From Mesorhizobium sp. LSJC280B00 (GTDB lineage Bacteria > Pseudomonadota > Alphaproteobacteria > Rhizobiales > Rhizobiaceae): 64,000 bases of DNA. The position numbers and the translations under genes were made by a program. Positions 25,652 through 32,305 of this stretch are shown here, one piece after another. Positions within the stretch are counted from its first letter, which is position 1; every line of letters starts with the position of its first letter. The stretch covers positions 68,998 to 132,997 of the forward strand of contig NZ_AYVL01000010.1 of the NCBI RefSeq assembly GCF_000502835.1. Reading direction: 5' to 3'. The notes below the pieces were generated by a model, which was given only the letters and a program-made list of their open reading frames with translations, was not told the DNA's origin and did no database searches.

Positions 25652-26076
25652 GCAATGCGGACGATCGCCACGCGCAACGGCGCGACACCGATGGGCTGGA
25701 GCGCTACGACATCGATACGGCGCCGGGTGACGAATACCTCGGCGACACCGAAGTCGGATCCGGGCTACGCGGCTATGTGATCGGCCTCGGGCTGGCAACG
25801 CTGTTGACCATCGCCTCGTTCTGGTTGCTCGGAACCAACCTGATATGGGCACCCGGCATTCCGGTGGCGCTGGTCGTGCTTGCGATCGCCCAGATGGGCG
25901 TGCATCTCGTCTTCTTCCTGCACATCACGACGGGGCCGGACAACACCAACAACGCTCTAGCGCTTGCCTTCGGCGTGCTGATCGTAGTTCTGGTGATTGG
26001 CGGCTCGATCTGGATCATGGCCAACCTCGACCACAATTTGATGCCGATGAACGCGATCATGAACATGAACCGCTGA
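25648..26076 (+). CDS. cyoD: Cytochrome bo3 ubiquinol oxidase subunit IV
   Basis: The protein has 142 residues, about 30 longer than E. coli CyoD because of a polar N-terminal extension ([21 protein letters not shown]). Three membrane helices follow (GYVIGLGLATLLTIASFWLL, IPVALVVLAIAQMGVHLVFFLH, LALAFGVLIVVLVIGGSIWIM), with the conserved QMGVHLVFFLH. It assists assembly of the CuB site. Last gene of the operon; a 13-bp-arm inverted repeat lies about 60 bp downstream. Confidence 0.93.
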   Translation: MSNADDRHAQRRDTDGLERYDIDTAPGDEYLGDTEVGSGLRGYVIGLGLATLLTIASFWLLGTNLIWAPGIPVALVVLAIAQMGVHLVFFLHITTGPDNTNNALALAFGVLIVVLVIGGSIWIMANLDHNLMPMNAIMNMNR

Positions 26077-26137
26077 TGCATGTCGCGCAAAAGTGTGCAG
26101 CGGTTTTGTGATAACGACATGCGTAAAAACAAGAATC

Positions 26138-26179
26138 TAAAGCGCGTCGCATGAGGCCGATCGAACGCGACGCGCTTTA
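26138..26179. terminator. Perfect 13-bp inverted repeat between convergent genes
   Basis: TAAAGCGCGTCGC (26138-26150) and GCGACGCGCTTTA (26167-26179) form a 13-bp perfect stem with a 16-base loop. It lies between cyoD and the convergent YbhB-like gene and would serve as terminator in both directions. The same kind of element is a common rhizobial repeat. Confidence 0.75.
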
Positions 26180-26229
26180 GCGATTATTCCGGCCGTTCGC
26201 CGCAGTTCATGCGACAGCGAGCTCCGGTC

Positions 26230-26686
26230 TCAAGCCCGTTCGAATGTGCCGACGAGCTCGGCCTCTCCCACGACGTGCGGCGCGGCCTGTTTCAGCACGT
26301 CTTCGACGGCAGCCTTCTCGTCGAGACGCAGCGTCTCGACGTCGACCGCAAGAAGCCGGAAATGGTAATGGTGGAGCCCATGCCCAGGCGGCGGCTGGGG
26401 GCCGTCATAATGAGGATTGCCGAAATCATTGACGCCGTGTCCGAGGCTCTCGGTCTTGGCGCCGGCGGTCGTGCCTTCGGGAAGAAAGTTCCGCTGTGCG
26501 TCGATGTCGTAGACCGCCCAATGACGGAACATGCCTGAAGGGGCGTCGGGGTCCTCGACGGCCAGGACGAAGCTTTCGGTTCCTTGCGGCGCGTCCGTCC
26601 ACTCCAATGGCGGCGAGACGTTGCCGCCGTCGCGGGAATAGCGCGGCGGTATTTTTTCGCCATCGAGCTTTGAGCGTGAAAGCCAT
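26230..26686 (-). pseudogene. YbhB/YbcL-family (PEBP/RKIP-like) gene with 5' frameshift
   Basis: The body encodes a complete phosphatidylethanolamine-binding-like domain (DGGNVSPPLEWTDAPQGTESFVLAVEDPDAPSGMFRHWAVYDI; ligand-pocket DPDAP and GPQPPPGHGLHHYHF). The natural start MAFTLK at 26686, with an AGGGAG site, is in a different frame from that body; homologues read MAFTLKS followed directly by such a domain. The frames break near 26668-26673, consistent with loss of about 4 bases. The only in-frame ATG (26718) has no ribosome site and lies upstream of the transcript start predicted from the promoter at 26719-26743. Either a real mutation or a sequence error is possible. A functional family protein would bind small anionic ligands. 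Confidence 0.65.
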
Positions 26687-26718
26687 GGTCTCGATCTCCC
26701 TGGCTGAGGTTCCCGCAT

Positions 26719-26743
26719 AACAACCGCGAGCCACCGATGTTCC
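26719..26743 (-). promoter_or_regulatory. EcfG-like promoter, GGAAC-N16-TGTT
   Basis: On the minus strand GGAAC (26739-26743) is followed after 16 bases by TGTT (26719-26722). The spacing is right; the -10 differs by one base from CGTT. It faces the YbhB-like gene, and its predicted transcript begins after the ATG at 26718. Confidence 0.4.
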
Positions 26744-26782
26744 GGGCAGCCACCTGGTCAAACCCGCAGCCGGCCGTTGGCC

Positions 26783-26807
26783 GGAACATTCGCCGAGGAA
26801 GCGGGTT
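26783..26807 (+). promoter_or_regulatory. EcfG-type promoter, GGAAC-N16-GGTT
   Basis: GGAAC at 26783-26787 and GGTT at 26804-26807 lie 16 bases apart, 47 bases upstream of the DUF3182-like gene. Together with 26719-26743 it makes a divergent stress-promoter pair. Confidence 0.55.
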
Positions 26808-26854
26808 TTTCGGTTCGGACGCATCGCCGCGGAATGGCGGCAAGAGGCTCGGCA

Positions 26855-28036
26855 ATGGACGAAGGGCGCGACATGACCGGGCTAAGCGGTAAGCAACCAA
26901 GCGGGGCGAAAGGTGTTGTGGTCGCATTCTCCGTGCCGGGCGGCGAGACAATCTATACCCACGAGCGGGAAACCGTCGCTGCCGTTGCGCGCACGATTGC
27001 GGCGTTGAAGGGCTTTGCCTTCCGCCAGGGCCTGCGTGACGGCGGCGGTGACAGTGGCCGACTGTATTTCGTGCCGGACGACAGCCTGCTTGCCGTCGAT
27101 GCGCTCCAACTGGGCATAAACGGGCCGGACGACCTCTTCGGCGGTGTGGTGCCCTGGCGCCTCGCAACCACCAAGGCCATAACCCACGAGCTGGTGGACG
27201 GATCGGCGGCACGGCCAAAAGAATGGCACGCCGGCTTCGGCAGGGCCGTCGCCGCGGCCGTACTGCCCGGTTACACCGCATTTTCACGCCACGACGCGCT
27301 GCGCGCAGCGCAACGTCTGCTGGAGCTCGGGCTGGTCCGGTTCAAGCCACCGCGCGCTTCGCGGGGCCGCGACCAGCACACCGCCGCGACGGTCGGCGAT
27401 GTCGAAAGGCTGCTGGACCAATATCCATCCTCTGACCTAAGCGAATACGGCCTTGTTCTCGAAACGCAGCTTCGCGACATCGTTACGCTGAGCGTTGGCA
27501 GAACCATGATCGACGAATTGTCGATCAGCTATTACGGCACCCAGCGGACGACGACCGACAACGACGGACAGCCCGTTTACGGCGGATCCGATCTGGTCGT
27601 CGTGCGCGGCGGATGGGAGGCGCTGGATGAGCTGCGATTATCGCCGACGCTGGGTTTGGCCGTGGCGCAGGCGAGGACCTACGACGCGGCGATGGATGGC
27701 TATCCCGGATTTTTCGCCTCACGGCGCAACTACGACATCGGCCAAGGTGTCGATTCCTCGGGCATCTGGCGATCGGGAGTGCTGGAAGCCAGTTGGCGGA
27801 TCGGCGGCAGCAGCACGGCCGAGCTTGCGGCAATGGACGCCATGACGCGTGACCCCGACGTGCAGATTGTGCATGTCTCCGCCGTCAAGCAGTTCGGCAA
27901 CACCGCGCAGCTGCCGCTGAATGCAGAAATCCACTTCGACGGAGAGGACCCCGAGGAGGGCCAAATCACGCGTTACACCGTCGTCACCCAGGTGATCCGA
28001 GGGCCGGTCGGGGAAGCCGGCCGATCGTCATTTTAG
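26855..28036 (+). CDS. DUF3182-like protein (ATP-grasp-like fold possible)
   Basis: The protein has 393 residues. I assign it to DUF3182 on the pattern of an early HERETVAAVARTIAALKGFAF segment, a middle LVRFKPPRASRGRDQHT and the late SVGRTMIDELSISYYGTQRTTTDNDGQPVYGGSDLVVVRGG. The alternation of glycine loops and charged strands is reminiscent of ATP-grasp enzymes, and GRDQHT could hold a nucleotide, but this is inference. The start is ATG 26855 or ATG 26873; both have a purine-rich site. A stress promoter precedes it. It has no signal peptide or membrane helix. Confidence 0.6.
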   Translation: MDEGRDMTGLSGKQPSGAKGVVVAFSVPGGETIYTHERETVAAVARTIAALKGFAFRQGLRDGGGDSGRLYFVPDDSLLAVDALQLGINGPDDLFGGVVPWRLATTKAITHELVDGSAARPKEWHAGFGRAVAAAVLPGYTAFSRHDALRAAQRLLELGLVRFKPPRASRGRDQHTAATVGDVERLLDQYPSSDLSEYGLVLETQLRDIVTLSVGRTMIDELSISYYGTQRTTTDNDGQPVYGGSDLVVVRGGWEALDELRLSPTLGLAVAQARTYDAAMDGYPGFFASRRNYDIGQGVDSSGIWRSGVLEASWRIGGSSTAELAAMDAMTRDPDVQIVHVSAVKQFGNTAQLPLNAEIHFDGEDPEEGQITRYTVVTQVIRGPVGEAGRSSF

Positions 28037-28062
28037 GTCGAAGTGAAACACGCCTTTGGCAG

Positions 28063-28087
28063 GGAACATCCGCGAATGGCCCGAGTT
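28063..28087 (+). promoter_or_regulatory. EcfG-like promoter, GGAAC-N16-AGTT
   Basis: GGAAC at 28063-28067 and AGTT at 28084-28087 are separated by 16 bases; the -10 differs by one base from CGTT. It faces the STAS/SpoIIAA-like gene. Confidence 0.4.
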
Positions 28088-28125
28088 TGTTTCAGGCAGC
28101 CAGCCAGTCAGAAACCGGGGGAAAA

Positions 28126-28497
28126 ATGATCGAGATGATTTCCGCTCCCCAGAACGTCGCCGCCTTTCGTGTCACCGGCACTGTGACAGCGGACGACTAC
28201 GACAGAGTCATCCCGGCAATCGAAGCCAAACTGAGCGACCATAAGGACATCGGCGTCCTGACCGATCTTACCGATTTCGAGGACATGACGGCTGGCGCCT
28301 TGCGGCGCGACCTGCAGTATGGGCTGAGCAAACTTGGCGAGCTCCACCGCTTCAAACGTGCCGCCGTGATTTCCGACAAGCAGTGGATCAAGGCAGCTAC
28401 GGAAATGACGGACGCGCTGTTTCCGCAAATCGAGGCGCGGGTGTTCCCGGAGGACGAAAAAGCCCAGGCCCTGAAATGGGTGGCAGGCGTACAATAG
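28126..28497 (+). CDS. SpoIIAA-like STAS-fold protein
   Basis: The protein has 123 residues. It has the pattern of SpoIIAA-like proteins: APQNVAAFRVTGTVTADDYDRVIPAIEAKL, then the strand IGVLTDLTDFEDMTAGALRRDLQYGL, and RAAVISDKQWIKAATEMTDALFP. The fold is related to STAS domains of anti-anti-sigma factors, but the phosphorylatable Ser of the DxSG motif is not seen, so a different, perhaps lipid-binding, role is likely. The start at 28126 follows GGGGGAAAA. The small gene at 28515 follows in the same direction. Confidence 0.7.
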   Translation: MIEMISAPQNVAAFRVTGTVTADDYDRVIPAIEAKLSDHKDIGVLTDLTDFEDMTAGALRRDLQYGLSKLGELHRFKRAAVISDKQWIKAATEMTDALFPQIEARVFPEDEKAQALKWVAGVQ

Positions 28498-28514
28498 CGG
28501 TGTTGGAGAGTGCC

Positions 28515-28730
28515 ATGCCGTTCGACAAACGACAGGATTCAGAAGGCCTCTGGGAGGTCTATGACAGCGAGAGCGACGAAGCCGTCGTGGTCGGCGGGTT
28601 GCCGCTTTCCGGTCTCGACGAAAGCGAAGCCGATGAAGCGATCGAAAAGCTCAATCGGGGCGATCTGACGTCGGACAACATCCCCGAGACGGTTCGGTCA
28701 GGGTGGCCTCCGACCAAGGACGGCTTGTGA
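28515..28730 (+). CDS. Small acidic hypothetical protein (71 aa)
   Basis: The protein is soluble and acidic (MPFDKRQDSEGLWEVYDSES...). No family is recognised. ATG at 28515 is preceded by GGAGAG at 28505-28510. It lies 17 bp after the STAS-like gene on the same strand and probably shares its transcript. There are no membrane helices, signal peptide or cysteines. Confidence 0.65.
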   Translation: MPFDKRQDSEGLWEVYDSESDEAVVVGGLPLSGLDESEADEAIEKLNRGDLTSDNIPETVRSGWPPTKDGL

Positions 28731-28769
28731 TGACAGCCTGACGGACGTCACCGAGGACCGGTCGCGGAT

Positions 28770-29093
28770 CTACGACGAGGCCTTGACCCCGAGCTTGCGG
28801 GCTTTGTCCTCAAATTCGTCGCGAATATCCTCGATCGTCGGCAGATGCAGGCGCCGCAGCTGGGAGTGCAACTTTTTGGCGGCATCTGAGCTCAGGTCGC
28901 GCTTGAAATTGGTCGCGACCTCCTCGGCCGAGCCGTAATGGCGATAGCGCTCGATCTCGGTCTTCGTGGCTTGCTGGACGTGCTCGAGCGTCTTGCGTTC
29001 GGCATCGGATTTTCCGTCTGGTTTGGCCCGCACGACCGGATTGAACGCTTTGCTGATAACGAATTCGACCAGTTCCTGCTGGGCGTGAGCCAT
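28770..29093 (-). CDS. Small hypothetical protein, mostly helical (107 aa)
   Basis: The protein has 107 residues and a highly charged, heptad-like middle (DAERKTLEHVQQATKTEIERYRHYGS) that suggests helices or a coiled coil. A Lys-rich C-terminus follows (DKARKLGVKASS). No family is recognised. The ATG at 29093 has GGGAGAA at a good distance. It is convergent with 28515-28730 and stands alone, followed on its 5' side by an intergenic repeat. Confidence 0.65.
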   Translation of the reverse strand: MAHAQQELVEFVISKAFNPVVRAKPDGKSDAERKTLEHVQQATKTEIERYRHYGSAEEVATNFKRDLSSDAAKKLHSQLRRLHLPTIEDIRDEFEDKARKLGVKASS

Positions 29094-29132
29094 GATTGTT
29101 CTCCCTCGAAGAAGGGCTGTCCGAGCCTAGAA

Positions 29133-29221
29133 CGGTTCATCGGGGGAAACGCTGAACCGATCTCTCTTGTTTGACGCAATTCCGAACGGAAAACCGTTTC
29201 ACACTTTTCCTGGAATTGCTC
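29133..29221. repeat. Rhizobial intergenic repeat, copy B
   Basis: This is the second copy of the element at 4234-4330, in the same orientation, sharing the head GGTTCATCG, the middle TTGACGCAA and the tail TTTCACACTTTTCCTGGAA-TTGCTC, with small indels in between. GCAATTCC near 29176 and GGAATTGC at the end form an inverted pair. Confidence 0.75.
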
Positions 29222-29297
29222 TAACCGCACCGGCAATTGAAGGTTCTGTGGCTTCGGATTTCGTTATCGCTACAGGCCCAAGGCGGTTCCTCGAAGG

Positions 29298-29735
29298 TCA
29301 CAGCCGCGCCTTGGTGGTGCGCGGCGTTGCCAGGAGCAGGCTTGTTTCGCTGCCGGTAATTCCGGGGATCAGGCGGATACGTCTCAGCACCGCGTCGAAC
29401 TCGCTCAGGGTCTGGGTTCCGAGTTCTATCACCAGATCCCAGCGGCCATTGGTGGTGTGGATGGTCGAGACCTCGGAGAAGCCGCCCAGCGCCCGAATGA
29501 CGCGATCGGCGGCGTGGCCTTCGATCTCGATCATCATGATGCCACGCACGCGCTGATCGACCGCGTCGGCGCGCAGAATGACGGTGTAGCCGACGATGAC
29601 GCCGTCTCTTTCAAGCCGCTCGATCCGGGACCTTACCGTTGCCCGGGAGACACCCAGGCTAACGGCAAGGTCGGAAATGCTGCGCCGGGCGTCGTGCCGC
29701 AAAGAGGTGATGATCTGCTCGTCGAGGTGGTCCAT
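29298..29735 (-). CDS. Lrp/AsnC-family regulator, likely of the arginine operon
   Basis: The protein has 145 residues. An N-terminal helix-turn-helix (LDEQIITSLRHDARRSISDLAVSLGVSRATVRSRIERLERDGVI) is followed by the RAM ligand-binding fold (IMMIEIEGHAADRVIRALGGFSEVSTIHTTNGRWDLVIEL). It is divergent from the arginase gene with 129 bp between the start codons, the normal position for a local amino-acid-responsive regulator. Activation by arginine or ornithine is inferred from context. Confidence 0.9.
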   Translation of the reverse strand: MDHLDEQIITSLRHDARRSISDLAVSLGVSRATVRSRIERLERDGVIVGYTVILRADAVDQRVRGIMMIEIEGHAADRVIRALGGFSEVSTIHTTNGRWDLVIELGTQTLSEFDAVLRRIRLIPGITGSETSLLLATPRTTKARL

Positions 29736-29864
29736 GATTGCTCACAACGGAAGTAGATGCTGCCGCTATGGTAAGGCACTTCGACAAATTTGCCAATTTG
29801 ACATGTTCATTCTGCCAGCGATGCCGGCTTCAATAAAGGCATCGTAATTGGCGGGGTATGACAA

Positions 29865-30785
29865 ATGCATTGCACGATCGTTGGGGCGCCGATCCAGGCC
29901 GGCTCAGGCCGCATGGGCTGCGAGATGGGGCCGAGTGCGCTGCGCACGGCCGGCCTGGCCGGCGCACTGACCGAGCTCGGCCATACGCTGACCGACCTCG
30001 GAACGATCGTCCCTGCCGACATGCGTCCTGTCGTACACGGCAACGCGGCGGTGAAGGCGCTGCCGGAAATTGCGGCCTGGACGGCGGCAATCAGCGAAAC
30101 GGCCTATGCCGCGAGCGCCGATGCGATGCCGATCTTTCTCGGCGGCGACCACAGCATTTCGGCCGGCACGCTCGCCGGCATTGCCCGCCGGGCGGCGAAT
30201 GCCGCCCGGCCGCTCTTCGTGCTGTGGCTCGATGCGCACCCCGATTTTCATACGCTCGACACGACGACCAGCGGCAATTTGCATGGTGTGCCGCTGGCTT
30301 ATGCCAGCGGGCAGCCCGGCTTCGAGGGCTATTTCCCCCGCCTTGCAGCGCAGGTGGAGCCGGCTCGCATATGCGCGCTGGGGATCCGCAGCGTGGACCT
30401 GGCGGAAAGGGATGCATTGCGCAGAGCCGGCGTGACGGTCCACGACATGCGTTCGATCGACGAGCACGGCATCGCGCAACTGCTTCGCGCCTTTCTCGAA
30501 CGGGTGAGCGCCGCCAACGGCATGCTCCACGTCAGCCTCGACGTCGATTTTCTCGACCCGTCGATCGCCCCGGCGGTCGGCACCACCGTCCCAGGCGGCG
30601 CCACCTTCCGCGAGGCGCATCTGGCGATGGAAATGCTGCATGACAGCGGCCTCGTCACCAGTCTCGATCTGGTCGAGCTCAACCCTTTTCTCGACGAACG
30701 CGGCCGCACCGCCACGCTTTTGGTCGACCTGACCGCAAGCTTGATGGGCCGGCGGATCATGGATCGCCCAACGAGGGGGTTCTGA
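29865..30785 (+). CDS. Arginase
   Basis: The protein has 306 residues. Metal-binding motifs GGDHS (93-97), DAHPDFH (123-129) and SLDVDFLDP near residue 225, and a C-terminal Glu in LVELNP. The pattern SGNLHGVPLAYASG matches true arginases over agmatinases. It hydrolyses arginine to ornithine and urea with a dinuclear Mn centre; the usual DAHADxN site reads DAHPDFH here, a minor change in the loop. It is followed 3 bp later by ornithine cyclodeaminase and preceded by a divergent Lrp regulator, which describes a complete arginine-to-proline route. Confidence 0.92.
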   Translation: MHCTIVGAPIQAGSGRMGCEMGPSALRTAGLAGALTELGHTLTDLGTIVPADMRPVVHGNAAVKALPEIAAWTAAISETAYAASADAMPIFLGGDHSISAGTLAGIARRAANAARPLFVLWLDAHPDFHTLDTTTSGNLHGVPLAYASGQPGFEGYFPRLAAQVEPARICALGIRSVDLAERDALRRAGVTVHDMRSIDEHGIAQLLRAFLERVSAANGMLHVSLDVDFLDPSIAPAVGTTVPGGATFREAHLAMEMLHDSGLVTSLDLVELNPFLDERGRTATLLVDLTASLMGRRIMDRPTRGF

Positions 30786-30788
30786 GCC

Positions 30789-31856
30789 ATGACGGTCAAT
30801 TTGAACATCGTTCCCTTCGTCAGCGTCGACCGCATGATGAAGCTGGTGCTTGCCATCGGCATCGAGCGCTTTCTGGTCGAGCTTGCCGCCTATATCGAAG
30901 AGGATTTCACGCGTTGGGAGCTGTTCGACAAGACGCCGCGCGTCGCCTCGCACAGCATTGACGGCGTCATCGAGCTGATGCCGACCAGCGACGGGCAGCT
31001 TTACGGCTTCAAATACGTCAACGGGCATCCGAAGAACACGCGTGACGGCCGCCAGACCGTGACCGCTTTCGGCGTGCTTGCCGATGTCGGCAACGGCTAT
31101 CCGATGCTGCTTTCGGAAATGACCATCCTGACGGCGCTCAGAACCGCCGCAAGCTCGGCCGTCGCGGCGAAATACCTCGCTCCCGAGGCCGCCCGGTGCA
31201 TGGCGATCATCGGCAATGGCGCGCAATCGGAATTCCAGGCGATTGCGTTCAAGGCGCTGCTTGGCGTCGACAGGCTGCGCCTCTACGATATCGACCCGGC
31301 GGCCTCGACCAAATGCATGAAGAACCTTGCCGGCATGGGTTTCGACATCAAGCTCTGCGCGTCGGCGCAGGAGGCCGTCGAAGGTGCAGAGATCATCACC
31401 ACGGTGACCGCCGACAAGCGGTCGGCAACAATCCTGACCGACAACATGGTCGGGTCCGGCGTGCACATCAACGCGGTCGGCGGCGACTGCCCGGGCAAGA
31501 CCGAGCTGCATCGCGACATTCTGCTGCGCTCGAATATTTTCGTCGAGTATCCGCCGCAGACGCGCATCGAAGGCGAGAGCCAGCAGCTCGATGCGGACCA
31601 TCCGATCACCGAATTGTGGCAGGTGATGACAGGAAAGGCAGCAGGCCGGACGGACGCCGGACAGATCACGCTGTTTGATTCCGTCGGCTTTGCGATCGAG
31701 GATTTTTCCGCGCTGCGCTACGTCCGCGATCAGCTTCAGCGGACCGGCCTTTACGAGGAACTAGACCTTCTGGCCGATCCCGATGAACCGCGTGACCTGT
31801 TCGGCATGCTGCTGCGCGCCGAAAAAGTGGCCGGGCTGGCGGTTGCCGGCAGCTGA
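30789..31856 (+). CDS. Ornithine cyclodeaminase
   Basis: The protein has 355 residues, the usual length for the bacterial ornithine cyclodeaminase/mu-crystallin family. NAD-binding loop IIGNGAQSEFQ near residue 140 and the helix NMVGSGVHINAVGGDCPGKTELH, which carries the catalytic Asp and ligand contacts. It converts ornithine directly to proline and ammonia with catalytic NAD+. Partner of arginase in the operon; the substrate ornithine is the arginase product. Confidence 0.93.
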   Translation: MTVNLNIVPFVSVDRMMKLVLAIGIERFLVELAAYIEEDFTRWELFDKTPRVASHSIDGVIELMPTSDGQLYGFKYVNGHPKNTRDGRQTVTAFGVLADVGNGYPMLLSEMTILTALRTAASSAVAAKYLAPEAARCMAIIGNGAQSEFQAIAFKALLGVDRLRLYDIDPAASTKCMKNLAGMGFDIKLCASAQEAVEGAEIITTVTADKRSATILTDNMVGSGVHINAVGGDCPGKTELHRDILLRSNIFVEYPPQTRIEGESQQLDADHPITELWQVMTGKAAGRTDAGQITLFDSVGFAIEDFSALRYVRDQLQRTGLYEELDLLADPDEPRDLFGMLLRAEKVAGLAVAGS

Positions 31857-31872
31857 GCTGCGATCCTGTCGG

Positions 31873-32034
31873 TCAGTCCTTCTTTTCCTGGTACAGGCGC
31901 TCGGTGGCGCGGTCGCTTTCCCTGCGCTCCGCCGGGCCGCGACGGCGCTGCGTGAGCAGGGCGTAGGCGATCAGGATTGCCAGCAGCAGTGGACCGCCTG
32001 CAACAACGAGCAACCACAAACTAGTCTCAAACAT
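31873..32034 (-). CDS. 53-residue single-pass membrane protein
   Basis: The reading frame from ATG at 32034 gives MFETSLWLLVVAGGPLLLAI..., one transmembrane helix (about residues 6-27), followed by a strongly basic and then charged tail (TQRRRGPAERRESDRATERL). The tail is expected in the cytoplasm. AAGGAG precedes the start, and a GGAAC-N16-GGTT promoter is 23 bases upstream. It is convergent with the ornithine cyclodeaminase gene, the stop codons being 16 bases apart. No family is known to me; small proteins of this shape are common in rhizobia. Confidence 0.75.
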   Translation of the reverse strand: MFETSLWLLVVAGGPLLLAILIAYALLTQRRRGPAERRESDRATERLYQEKKD

Positions 32035-32056
32035 CGAACCGTCTCCTTTCCTTCAC

Positions 32057-32081
32057 AACCGGGAAGGACCAGAACCGTTCC
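32057..32081 (-). promoter_or_regulatory. EcfG-type promoter, GGAAC-N16-GGTT
   Basis: On the minus strand GGAAC (32077-32081) is followed after 16 bases by GGTT (32057-32060). It faces the 53-residue membrane protein gene. The remaining sequence up to 32305 contains no gene. Confidence 0.55.
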
Positions 32082-32305
32082 TCCGTCTTATCGGAGGTCG
32101 CCCGCACGGCGTGGCGCGATTCAGGATTTAATGCTTCGAGCGGGGCGTTCCACGCCTTGTCTGCACTCAGGATGCCCTTATCTAGAGTCTTATCATTCGG
32201 TCACAGGCACTCTCTGCAAAGTGAAGGGAACCACAAGGGCTTTCCGACATTTGGTTGTTCAAGAGACAAACGTGCAGCCACACCGGCTCCGGGGCTAGGA
32301 ATACC

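Noticed and set aside
32227..32251. GGAAC-N16-CATT as stress promoter of prkA
   Set aside because: The -10 departs from GTT at the key second base, so I did not list it, although the operon is stress related.
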